A stretch of 44,412 nucleotides of DNA, from contig CAZXVW010000008.1 of assembly GCA_964644025.1 (NCBI GenBank), positions 1 to 44,412 on the forward strand. The letters are read 5' to 3'. This document shows positions 7,364 through 15,222 of the stretch, one piece after another. The notes under the pieces are model-generated. The model had not been told where the DNA came from, ran no database searches, and saw only the letters and a list, made by a program, of their open reading frames with translations. This DNA is from CAZXVW01 sp964644025 (GTDB lineage: Bacteria; Acidobacteriota; Terriglobia; Bryobacterales; Bryobacteraceae). The translations under genes and the position numbers were made by a program. Every line of letters begins with the position of its first letter. Position 1 is the first letter of the stretch.

Positions 7364-8618
7364 AAATGGCAAGGCAATTCTGGTCATCGGCGGCGGCATG
7401 GCCGGCATGACGGCGGCCATTGAAACGGCGGAGACCGGATGCGAGGTCATCCTGGTCGAGAAAGAGCCTTACTTAGGCGGCCGCGTCGCCCGGATGAACC
7501 AGTACTTTCCGAAGCTCTGCCCGCCCACCTGCGGGCTGGAGATCAATTTCCGCCGCATCAAGAACAACCCGCGGATCACCGTGTTCACCGGCGCCGAGGT
7601 CGAGAAGCTTTCCGGGCGGCCGGGCGACTACGAAGTCACTCTCCGGCTGAATCCGCGCTACGTGACCGACGCTTGCACACTGTGCGGCGACTGCACGGCG
7701 GTCTGTCCGGCCGAGCGGACCGACGATTTCAACTACGGCCTGGGCAAGACCAAGGCGGCCTACCTGCCCCACCAGATGGCGTTCCCGGCCCGGTACGTGA
7801 TTGACCGGCAGGCCTGCCAGTCCGGCTGCACGGCTTGCCAGGAGGCTTGCAAGTACGGCGCCATTGATCTCACCCAGCAGGAGGAGCGGAAAACCTTCCT
7901 GGTGGCTGCGGTGGTGGCCGCGACCGGCTGGTCGCCGTATGACGCCTCCAAGATCGACAACCTGGGTTACGGCAAGTACCCCAACGTGGTGACCAATGTG
8001 GTCATGGAGCGTCTGGCGTCGCCGAACGGGCCGACGGGCGGCAAGATTCTCCGGCCCTCGGACGGCAAGGAGCCGGCCTCGGTGGCTTTTCTCCAGTGCG
8101 CCGGCTCCCGGGACGAAAACCATCTGCCGTATTGCTCGGCCGTCTGCTGTTCGGCATCGCTCAAGCAGGCCACTTACGTGCGCGAGCAGTACCCCGAGGC
8201 CAAGATCGTCATTTTCTATATCGATATCCGCACGCCCGGTCGGCTCGAGGATTTCTATACGAAGGTCGGCGCCGACGACAAGCTGGAACTGATCAAGGGC
8301 AAGGCGGCCAAAGTGGAAGAGGACCCCGATACCGGGCAATTGCTGGTCACGGCCGAGGATACGCTGAGCGGGAAAAGGATCACGGTCCGCGTCGACCTGG
8401 TGGTGCTGGCCACTGGCATCGTCCCGAACACCAGCGGGCTGCCGGCGGACTTCGTCCGGGACGAGTTCGGTTTCCTGACGAATCCACCCGGGAAAACGGG
8501 AGTTTACTGCGCCGGCTGTGTCCGGCGCCCCGAGGAGGTTTCCGCCACCGTGCAGGATGGAACCGGGGCGGCTTTGAAAGCCTATCAGATTGCCGTGAGG
8601 AGCGCGAACCATGGCTGA
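7356..8618 (+). CDS. qmoA: Quinone-interacting membrane-bound oxidoreductase subunit A
   Basis: QmoA is one of two HdrA-like flavoproteins of the Qmo complex, which passes electrons between membrane menaquinol and AprBA at the cytoplasmic face. The 420-residue protein starts at 7356 (MAENGKAILVIGGGMAGMTA) with an FAD Rossmann motif around residues 10-15. It has the HdrA-type cysteines in YFPKLCPPTCGLEIN and a ferredoxin-like region with CTLCGDCTAVCP and CQSGCTACQEACKYGA. A long middle section with CAGSRDENHLPYCSAVCC is shared with HdrA. The start overlaps the stop of the YkgJ gene by 8 bases, and its own stop overlaps qmoB by 8. Order qmoABC downstream of apr is the classic sulfate-reducer arrangement. 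Confidence 0.95.
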   Translation: MAENGKAILVIGGGMAGMTAAIETAETGCEVILVEKEPYLGGRVARMNQYFPKLCPPTCGLEINFRRIKNNPRITVFTGAEVEKLSGRPGDYEVTLRLNPRYVTDACTLCGDCTAVCPAERTDDFNYGLGKTKAAYLPHQMAFPARYVIDRQACQSGCTACQEACKYGAIDLTQQEERKTFLVAAVVAATGWSPYDASKIDNLGYGKYPNVVTNVVMERLASPNGPTGGKILRPSDGKEPASVAFLQCAGSRDENHLPYCSAVCCSASLKQATYVREQYPEAKIVIFYIDIRTPGRLEDFYTKVGADDKLELIKGKAAKVEEDPDTGQLLVTAEDTLSGKRITVRVDLVVLATGIVPNTSGLPADFVRDEFGFLTNPPGKTGVYCAGCVRRPEEVSATVQDGTGAALKAYQIAVRSANHG

Positions 8619-10869
8619 GAAAGTCGGTGTCTACATCTGCAGCGGGTGCGGCATCGGTGAGGTCATCGACACCGAGGCTCTCAAGAAGGCGGCCGGCGGC
8701 GCCGCCGCTTGCCAGATCCACGACTATCTTTGCGGGCCCGAAGGTCTGGCGTTGATCCGGGCGGACCTGGAAGGGGAGACTCCGAAGGTCGACCGGGTCG
8801 TGGTGGCTGCCTGCTCGCCGCGCATGAAGACGGACGCCTTCCAGTTCGGGCCGAAGACCGCCGTCGAGCGGGTAAACCTCCGCGAGCACGTTGCCTGGTC
8901 TCAGAAGCCGGGAGACGAAGAAGCCCAGAAAATGGCGGAGGATTACCTCCGCATGGGGATTGCGAGAATACAGAAGACGGCGTTGCCGGAGCCCGTAACC
9001 GAGGAGATCTCCAAGAAACTCATGGTGGTCGGCGGCGGCATCACCGGGATCACGGCGGCGCTCGAGGCCGCCGCGGCCGGCTACGATGTGCTGCTGGTCG
9101 AAAAGGAAGCCCAACTCGGCGGGTTCCTGGCCACTGTGAAAGCCCGCTTCCCGACCGACCCGCCCTATGCCGAGCTGGCCGCCGGAAACCTGAAAGCAAA
9201 GATCGACGAGGTCACCTACCACCCGAGAGTGAAGGTGTGCCTGAGCACGAAGATTCTGAGGACCGACGGGCAGCCCGGCCAGTTCGACGTAACGTTGCAG
9301 ACCCCGGACGGGGAGGTCACCGATCGCGTCGGGGCTATCGTCATGGCTACCGGCTGGAAGCCGTATGACGCCTCCCGGCTCGGCCACCTCGGCTACGGAG
9401 CGAGCAAGGACGTAATCACCAACGTCGAGCTCGAACAGATGGCCGCCGCCGGCGAGATCCGGCGGCCCTCGGACGGCAAGCCAGTGGAGGAAGTCCTGTT
9501 CATCCAGTGCGCCGGTTCCCGCGATCCAGACCACCTGCCGTATTGCTCCGGCGTATGCTGCATGGCCTCGCTGAAACACGCCCGCTACATCCGGGAGCAG
9601 AATCCGGATGCCAAGGTCTACATTATTTATAAAGATATGCGGACCCCCGGGCAGTACGAGAAGTTCTACCGCTCGGTACAGGACGATCCGCTGAACTTCC
9701 TCACCAAAGGTGAGGTGACCAGGGTCGAACCGGGGCCGGATGGTAAGATTTCCGTCGCCGTCTCCAATACGCTGCTCGGCGAGGACGTGCTGATCCGCGC
9801 GGACCTGGTGGTGCTGGCCACCGGCATGGTGCCCAACTCAGCCGATGGCCCGGCCATCCGGGCGCTGGAGGACGCCAAGCTCAAGGTTCTCAACCCGGAA
9901 AGCGAGGGCCAGAAGGAGGAGGCGGCCCGGCTGGTCGACGAGCTCAAGCAGCACGAGGGAACCGAAATCCTGAACCTGGGTTACCGCCAGGGGCCGGACT
10001 TACCTGTCCTGCGGCACGGCTTCCCCGATTCCAATTTCATCTGCTTCCCGTATGAGACGCGGCGGACGGGGATTTACGCCGCCGGGCCGTTGCGCCAGCC
10101 GATGGACGGCGCCCAGGCCGAAGAGGACGCGCTCGGGGCCGCTATGAAAGCGATCCAGGCGGTGGAGATGGCGGCGCGGGGCCAGGCGGTGCATCCGCGG
10201 GCAGGCGAGATTTCTTATCCTGAGTTTTCCTTGCAACGCTGCACCCAGTGCAAGCGCTGCACCGAAGAGTGCCCGTTCGGCGCCATCAACGAAGACGAGA
10301 AGGGCACCCCGCAGTACAACGTTTACCGCTGCCGCCGGTGCGGCATCTGCATGGGGGCCTGCCCGGAACGCATCATCAATTTCCCGGATTACTCGGTGGA
10401 CATGGTCGCCTCGATGATCAAGGCCATCGAGATCCCCGACGAGTTCGAGGAAGACCAGTTCCGCATTCTGGTCTTCATGTGTGAAAACGACGCCTACCCG
10501 GCGCTGGACATCGCCGGTTATAACCACGCCCGTTACAGCCCGTTCGTCCGGGTCATTCCGGTGCGCTGCCTGGGCTCGGTGAACATGGTCTGGATCCGGG
10601 AGGCGATGAACAGCGGTTTCGACGGTGTCCTGCTGGTCGGCTGCAAGTACGGCGAGGACTACCAATGCCATTACGCTACCGGCAGCGAGCTGGCCAACAC
10701 CCGGCTGGAGAACATGCGGGAAGCGGTCGAGCGGATGCAGATTGAGCCGGAGCGGCTCAAGCTCACCCAACTGGCCATCAACGAGTACCACAAGCTGCCC
10801 GCCCTGATCGACGAGTTTGTGGGCCAGATCAGCGAGATGGGCATGAACCCGATGAGGGAGTTCCAGTAG
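8611..10869 (+). CDS. qmoB: Quinone-interacting membrane-bound oxidoreductase subunit B
   Basis: QmoB is the larger HdrA-like subunit fused to an MvhD-like domain. The 752-residue protein has in order: an N-terminal YICSGCGIGEVIDTEAL segment; an FAD fold (MVVGGGITGITAALEAA, about residue 134 on); the HdrA cysteine motif in CAGSRDPDHLPYCSGVCC; two [4Fe-4S] motifs (CTQCKRCTEECPFGA and CRRCGICMGACPERI, about residues 545-590); and a C-terminal MvhD-like domain with VFMCENDAY, VRCLGSVN and GCKYGEDYQCH. Within Qmo it is proposed to take part in electron distribution towards AprAB. It overlaps qmoA by 8 bases and is followed by qmoC after 19. The domain set and length match QmoB well. Confidence 0.95.
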   Translation: MAEKVGVYICSGCGIGEVIDTEALKKAAGGAAACQIHDYLCGPEGLALIRADLEGETPKVDRVVVAACSPRMKTDAFQFGPKTAVERVNLREHVAWSQKPGDEEAQKMAEDYLRMGIARIQKTALPEPVTEEISKKLMVVGGGITGITAALEAAAAGYDVLLVEKEAQLGGFLATVKARFPTDPPYAELAAGNLKAKIDEVTYHPRVKVCLSTKILRTDGQPGQFDVTLQTPDGEVTDRVGAIVMATGWKPYDASRLGHLGYGASKDVITNVELEQMAAAGEIRRPSDGKPVEEVLFIQCAGSRDPDHLPYCSGVCCMASLKHARYIREQNPDAKVYIIYKDMRTPGQYEKFYRSVQDDPLNFLTKGEVTRVEPGPDGKISVAVSNTLLGEDVLIRADLVVLATGMVPNSADGPAIRALEDAKLKVLNPESEGQKEEAARLVDELKQHEGTEILNLGYRQGPDLPVLRHGFPDSNFICFPYETRRTGIYAAGPLRQPMDGAQAEEDALGAAMKAIQAVEMAARGQAVHPRAGEISYPEFSLQRCTQCKRCTEECPFGAINEDEKGTPQYNVYRCRRCGICMGACPERIINFPDYSVDMVASMIKAIEIPDEFEEDQFRILVFMCENDAYPALDIAGYNHARYSPFVRVIPVRCLGSVNMVWIREAMNSGFDGVLLVGCKYGEDYQCHYATGSELANTRLENMREAVERMQIEPERLKLTQLAINEYHKLPALIDEFVGQISEMGMNPMREFQ

Positions 10870-10888
10870 GGCGCGAGAGGAATTCCAC

Positions 10889-11971
10889 ATGGCGGAACTA
10901 GTCATACAACCGGACGTCAAGTTCATCGAGGAGGTCACCCGATCCGGAGGCGGCGACCTGAAGAAATGTTTCCAGTGCGCCACCTGCTCGACGGTTTGCG
11001 CGCTCGCTCCCGATGAGGCTCCTTTCCCCAGAAAGCAGATGCTCCAGGCGCAATGGGGCCTTAAGGATAAGGTCTTATCCGATCCCGCCATTTGGCTTTG
11101 CCACAACTGCGGCGATTGCACCACCTATTGCCCGCGCGGGGCCAGGCCCGGCGACGTCTTCAACGCGCTCCGGCGGGAGGCCATCAAGTACTTTGCCTGG
11201 CCGGGGTTCATGGGCCGGCTGGTCAACAACGCGCAGGCGCTCTGGTTGTTGGCGCTGATCCCGGTTCTGCTGTTCGGGTCCTTGTGGAAGTGGGGGCCGG
11301 AGACCGCCGGCGCGGTGGGAGAATTCGCCAAGGAATTCCCCCAATGGGAGCTCGAAGCGCTGTTCTTCACCATCACCGGGCTGGTCACGCTGGCGTTCGT
11401 AGTGGGGCTGGTTCGGTTCGTGAAGGCGATCCGGGCGAGCGGGGCCGACGGGCCGATACTGGCCAATCTGCTGCCCACCCTGGGAGAGATCCTTGCCCAC
11501 ACCAATTTCGCCAAGTGCCAGGCCGAGAAAACCCGCTACGCGGGGCATCTGTTGACGCTATGGGGATTCGCCGGGCTGGCGGTGATGGGCACCGCCGTGG
11601 GCGTGGGCACGATGATCGGCGTGATGCACACGCCGCTGGCGCTGACGAACCCGTGGAAGATTTTCGCCAACATTTGCGCGGCGGCGATCCTGGCCGGCGT
11701 GTTGATCTTGCTGGTGGATCGGCTGCGGGATCCGGTCAAGCGCGCTGCCAGCACTTACTTTGATTGGTTTTTCCTCCTGGTGCTGGCGGGCATCGTCTTC
11801 ACCGGCGTCGCGAGCGAGCTCCTGCGCCTCGGGGAGGAAACGTCCGTCATGTACCCGGTTTACTTCGTGCACCTGGTGCTGATCTTCATGTTGTTTGTGT
11901 ATGCGCCGTACTCCAAGCTGGCCCATTTCGTCTACCGGACCGTGGCCATGGCGGCGGCGAGGAGGAAGTGA
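10889..11971 (+). CDS. qmoC: Quinone-interacting membrane-bound oxidoreductase subunit C
   Basis: QmoC anchors Qmo in the membrane. It combines an HdrC-like soluble domain with a HdrE/NarI-like cytochrome b domain, giving quinol access. In the 360-residue protein, residues 1-90 hold two [4Fe-4S] motifs (C27, C30, C33, C37 and C71, C74, C77, C81). From about residue 115 there are around six hydrophobic helices with histidines suitable for two b-type hemes (for example HTNFAKC, YAGHLLTLWGFAG, FVHLVLIFML). GAGAGGAAT precedes the ATG. It is the last gene of the apr-qmo section; 126 bases separate it from dsrA. Confidence 0.94.
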   Translation: MAELVIQPDVKFIEEVTRSGGGDLKKCFQCATCSTVCALAPDEAPFPRKQMLQAQWGLKDKVLSDPAIWLCHNCGDCTTYCPRGARPGDVFNALRREAIKYFAWPGFMGRLVNNAQALWLLALIPVLLFGSLWKWGPETAGAVGEFAKEFPQWELEALFFTITGLVTLAFVVGLVRFVKAIRASGADGPILANLLPTLGEILAHTNFAKCQAEKTRYAGHLLTLWGFAGLAVMGTAVGVGTMIGVMHTPLALTNPWKIFANICAAAILAGVLILLVDRLRDPVKRAASTYFDWFFLLVLAGIVFTGVASELLRLGEETSVMYPVYFVHLVLIFMLFVYAPYSKLAHFVYRTVAMAAARRK

Positions 11972-12097
11972 AGGACGAGGAAAGGCCGGGTTCCCGCGCG
12001 CCGTCGGCGGGTGGAGGAAACGGCCCGGAAAAGGACAGAGCGGTAAACAGTACAATACGAGTTAGAGGTCTTAAGATATAGCATAGGAGAATACCAC
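11972..12097 (+). promoter_or_regulatory. Leader/promoter region of dsrA
   Basis: The 126 bases between qmoC and dsrA turn from GC-rich to AT-rich over the last 60 bases, unusual for this genome and typical of a promoter and leader. TACAAT at 12051-12056 is a reasonable -10 hexamer, but no good -35 sits 16-18 bases before it. A further AT-rich patch (about 12070-12080) precedes the AGGAGA ribosome site (12085-12090) of dsrA. So dsrABD may have its own promoter besides read-through from qmo. Assignment by composition only. Confidence 0.4.
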
Positions 12098-13288
12098 ATG
12101 GCCGTTGATGAAAAAATAAACACCCCCCTTCTCGATGAGCTTGAGAAGGGGCCTTGGCCCAGCTTCGTCAGGGAGATCAAGCGGGCTCGGGAAACCAGTT
12201 CCATGTGTGACGATCTGCTGGGACAGCTCGAGTTGTCTTACGAGGAGAGGATCGGGCACTGGAAACACGGAGGGATCGTGGGCGTCCTCGGTTACGGCGG
12301 CGGCGTCATCGGCCGCTACAGCGACCTGCCGGACAAGTTCCCGAAGGTGGCTCATTTCCACACGCTCCGGATCAACATGCCTTCCGGCTGGTTCTATACC
12401 AGCGATGCACTGCGGAAGCTCTGTGGCATCTGGGAGCGGCATGGTTCCGGGCTGACGAACATGCACGGTTCCACGGGCGACATCGTCTTCTTGGGTACCC
12501 GGACTGAGGAACTCGAGCCGACTTTCAAGGAGCTGACCGAGGCCGGATTTGACCTCGGCGGTTCCGGCTCCTGCGTGCGCACGCCCTCGGCTTGCGTGGG
12601 ACCGGCCCGCTGCGAGTGGGCCTGCTACGACACGCTGAAGCTTTGCAACGACATCACCCACGAGTACCAGGATGAGCTGCACCGGCCCGCCTTCCCGTAT
12701 AAATTCAAGTTCAAGTTCGCCGGCTGCCCGAACGACTGCGTGGCCGCGATCGCCCGCGCCGACATGTCGATCATCGGCACCTGGAAGGACGACATCCGGC
12801 AGGATGACGCCGCGGTGGCCGAGTACGCCGCCGGCGGGCTGGATATCCAGAAGGACGTGGTCGAGCAATGCCCCACCAAGTGCATAAGCTGGGACGGGCA
12901 GAAGCTGAGCATTAACAACCGCGAGTGTGTGCACTGCATGCACTGCATCAACGTGATGCCCAAGGCGCTGCGGCCGGGCACCGAGACCGGCGCTACCATC
13001 CTGATCGGTTCCAAGGCGCCGATCCTGGAGGGTGCCTTGCTCTCCAGCGTGCTGATCCCGTTTGTTCCCGCCGACGAACTGGAAGAGACGATCAAGGAGC
13101 TGACTTCCCGGATTTGGGATTTCTGGGACGAGTACGGCAAGAACCGGGAGCGGATCGGCGAACTCATTCAGCGCATGGGCATGGCCACGTTCCTGGATGC
13201 CATCGGGCTGGACCCGGTGCCGGAGATGATCTCGGCCCCGCGCGACAACCCGTACATCTTCTTCCAGGAGGAAGAAGGCGAGGCATGA
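12098..13288 (+). CDS. dsrA: Dissimilatory sulfite reductase alpha subunit
   Basis: DsrA forms the alpha2beta2 siroheme sulfite reductase with DsrB, reducing sulfite by up to four electrons with the sulfur loaded on DsrC. The 396-residue protein is slightly shorter than the best-studied Desulfovibrio form. Cysteines at 159, 166, 172, 176, 210 and 214 include the family's siroheme-[4Fe-4S] motifs (SACVGPARCEWACYD and FAGCPNDCVAA). The inserted ferredoxin domain follows with C258, C262, C277, C280 and C283 (CVHCMHCINVMPKAL). The IGHWKHGGIVGVLGYGGGVI segment is diagnostic of DsrA. A clear AGGAGA ribosome site precedes the start. dsrB follows after 30 bases. Confidence 0.97.
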   Translation: MAVDEKINTPLLDELEKGPWPSFVREIKRARETSSMCDDLLGQLELSYEERIGHWKHGGIVGVLGYGGGVIGRYSDLPDKFPKVAHFHTLRINMPSGWFYTSDALRKLCGIWERHGSGLTNMHGSTGDIVFLGTRTEELEPTFKELTEAGFDLGGSGSCVRTPSACVGPARCEWACYDTLKLCNDITHEYQDELHRPAFPYKFKFKFAGCPNDCVAAIARADMSIIGTWKDDIRQDDAAVAEYAAGGLDIQKDVVEQCPTKCISWDGQKLSINNRECVHCMHCINVMPKALRPGTETGATILIGSKAPILEGALLSSVLIPFVPADELEETIKELTSRIWDFWDEYGKNRERIGELIQRMGMATFLDAIGLDPVPEMISAPRDNPYIFFQEEEGEA

Positions 13289-13318
13289 GAGAAGGATCGA
13301 GATTGAGGAGATTGTAAA

Positions 13319-14398
13319 ATGGCGGAAAAACCAAAGAGAATTACCGATATCGGGCCTCCGAATTACGAACAATTTTTGCCCCCGGTGATCAAGAAGAATT
13401 ACGGGAAGTGGAAGTATCATGAAAATATCGCTCCCGGCATCTTCTGCCATGTTTCGGAAACCGGGGATCGGGTCTACACCGTGCGCGCTGGCTCCCCGCG
13501 GCTGTTGAGCATCCAGACCATCCGCATGTTCGCCGACCTGGCTGACAAGTACTGCGGCGGCTACCTGCGCTTCACCAGCCGCAACAACGTGGAGTTCATG
13601 ATGGAGACGCCCGACAACATCGAGGCGTTAAAGAAAGAGCTTCACGAGGCCGGCTTCCCGGTGGGCGGCACTAACAACGCAATCAGCAACATCGTGCACA
13701 CGCAGGGCTGGGTGCACTGCCACTCGGCGGCCACCGATGCCAGCGGCATCGTGAAAGCCGTGATGGACGCTCTCTATGACCGGTTCACGCACGAGGACCT
13801 GCCGGCGAAACTGCGGGTGGCGCTGGCGTGCTGTCTGAACATGTGCGGCGCGGTGCACTGCTCCGACATCGCTATCCTGGGTGTCCACCGCCGACCGCCG
13901 CGGGTTGATGACGAGAGCATCCGGAAGGTGTGCGAGATTCCGACGCTGATCGCTTCCTGCCCCACCGGCGCGATCCGCCCGAAATCGATCAACGGCAAGC
14001 AGACGGTCGAGGTGATCGAGGAGCAGTGCATGTTCTGCGCTAACTGTTACACGGTCTGCCCGGCGATGCCGCTGAACGACCCGAACACGGACGGTGTTTC
14101 GATCTGGGTCGGCGGGAAAGTAAGCGACGCCCGCACCAAGCCCAGGTTCTCGAAGCTGGCCATTCCCTATATCCCGAACAATCCGCCGCGATGGCCGGAG
14201 GTGGTCGACGCGGTGGTCAATATCGTCGACGTCTATGCCAAGAACGCACGCAAGTACGAGCGCATGGGCGACTGGATCGAGAGGATCGGCTGGCCGAGAT
14301 TCTTCCAGTTGACCGGCATCGAGTTCACCCGCTATCACATCGATGACTTCAAGCACGCGGGTACCACTTATGCGCGGTCAGCCCAGATTCGCATGTAG
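13319..14398 (+). CDS. dsrB: Dissimilatory sulfite reductase beta subunit
   Basis: DsrB is the partner of DsrA and supplies the catalytic siroheme site. The 359-residue protein has GWVHCHSAATDASGIVKAVM (C134) and LACCLNMCGAVHCSDIAILG (C171, C172, C176, C181), the cluster ligands near siroheme that are diagnostic for DsrB. The ferredoxin insertion has C214 and C237, C240, C243, C247 (CMFCANCYTVCPAMPL). It lies 30 bases after dsrA and 9 bases before dsrD. The dsrABD order is the one seen in sulfate/sulfite-reducing bacteria. A DsrAB tree would tell whether it is bacterial reductive type; the gene order says so. Confidence 0.97.
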   Translation: MAEKPKRITDIGPPNYEQFLPPVIKKNYGKWKYHENIAPGIFCHVSETGDRVYTVRAGSPRLLSIQTIRMFADLADKYCGGYLRFTSRNNVEFMMETPDNIEALKKELHEAGFPVGGTNNAISNIVHTQGWVHCHSAATDASGIVKAVMDALYDRFTHEDLPAKLRVALACCLNMCGAVHCSDIAILGVHRRPPRVDDESIRKVCEIPTLIASCPTGAIRPKSINGKQTVEVIEEQCMFCANCYTVCPAMPLNDPNTDGVSIWVGGKVSDARTKPRFSKLAIPYIPNNPPRWPEVVDAVVNIVDVYAKNARKYERMGDWIERIGWPRFFQLTGIEFTRYHIDDFKHAGTTYARSAQIRM

Positions 14399-14407
14399 GA
14401 GTTAACC

Positions 14408-14656
14408 ATGGCTGTTTCCATTGATGAGTTGGCCGAGGAAATGTACAAGATGGTCGCCGAGTACCAGGGCAAGAGAAGCCTGAAGGCGAGCGATCTGACC
14501 AAGGCCATGATCGCGAAGTACGGCGAGGGGAACGTCAGCAAAGCGGACTGCAAGAAGGCGATCCGCCAGTTGATGGACTCGGGCCGCTGCGTTTATGCTT
14601 ACTTCGGCGGCAGCTATATCCAACTGCCGCACAAGGAAGGCGCCGCGCCCGACTGA
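14408..14656 (+). CDS. dsrD: DsrD, winged-helix activator of sulfite reductase
   Basis: An 82-residue soluble protein with the DsrD pattern: helix SIDELAEEMYKMVAEY, then SLKASDLTKAMIAKYG, VSKADCKKAIRQLMDSG, and a beta wing CVYAYFGGSYIQLP. The family has a winged-helix fold. It has been shown to stimulate sulfite reduction by DsrAB rather than bind DNA. It starts 9 bases after dsrB and is followed within 12 bases by a strong terminator, so dsrABD ends here. DsrD is mostly restricted to organisms that use Dsr reductively, and is the best single indicator of direction in this window. Confidence 0.93.
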   Translation: MAVSIDELAEEMYKMVAEYQGKRSLKASDLTKAMIAKYGEGNVSKADCKKAIRQLMDSGRCVYAYFGGSYIQLPHKEGAAPD

Positions 14657-14667
14657 CGCCGCTTTTC

Positions 14668-14696
14668 GGGGCGGACCGGGCGGGTCCGCCCCTTTT
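14668..14696 (+). terminator. Intrinsic terminator after dsrD
   Basis: GGGGCGGACC (14668-14677) pairs perfectly over 10 bp with GGTCCGCCCC (14683-14692) around a 5-base loop and is followed directly by TTTTATAG. It lies 12 bases after the dsrD stop. This is the clearest intrinsic terminator of the window. It separates dsrABD from the dsrL-dsrC-dsrMKJOP section and so allows different expression levels. Confidence 0.88.
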
Positions 14697-14731
14697 ATAG
14701 GACACCCCGGGGGGCAGGGGAGTGCTGTAAA

Positions 14732-15184
14732 ATGATTACTAGCAAGCCCAAGGCGACGACCGAGGCCGAGCAGTTGGAGCGGCTGAGACACACGCTCCGT
14801 GCCTGGCAGGAGGTCGAGGATGCCGGCGTCGAGCACGCCACGGTCATCCTGGAAAAAACGCAAAACCCGCTGATTCGGCTGGTGATGGAGATTATCCGGC
14901 AGGATTCGACCATGCACAAGAAAGTGCAGCAGGCGATCCTGGACAGCCTGGAGAAGGAGTCCTTCACGCTGCAGCCGGAAGAGGTGGCCGAAATCTGGGA
15001 TATGATCGAGGCCCACGACGAGCGGGAAGCCGCGGCGATCCGGACGGCCGAGCAGGCCCGCCGGGACTGCCCGCTGGTGGTTCAGCGGCAGTTGCTGGAG
15101 TACCTGATCGAGGACGAACGGAAGCACGAGCGCCTGATTGGGTATCTGAAAGACTTCAAACGGAGCCTTTATCCGTACGGGTAG
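14732..15184 (+). CDS. Ferritin-like four-helix protein of unknown function
   Basis: A 150-residue, soluble, almost wholly helical protein. Four helices can be placed at about residues 11-42, 45-75, 82-108 and 115-145. Acid and histidine residues recur at helix positions that suit a ferritin-like diiron site: E34-H35, D58 with H62, E93-H95-E97, and an exact ExxH (E129, H132). The second ExxH of typical rubrerythrins is not kept in helix 2 (S59-x-x-H62), so metal binding is uncertain. It follows the dsrD terminator by about 36 bases, with AGGGGAG before the start, and precedes dsrL by 38 bases. It may deal with oxygen, peroxide or iron near oxygen-sensitive Dsr enzymes, or be structural. I do not recognise a named family. 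Confidence 0.65.
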   Translation: MITSKPKATTEAEQLERLRHTLRAWQEVEDAGVEHATVILEKTQNPLIRLVMEIIRQDSTMHKKVQQAILDSLEKESFTLQPEEVAEIWDMIEAHDEREAAAIRTAEQARRDCPLVVQRQLLEYLIEDERKHERLIGYLKDFKRSLYPYG

Positions 15185-15222
15185 CAACAGAGCTTAATCT
15201 TTTTTAGAGAGGAGAGGGGCCA

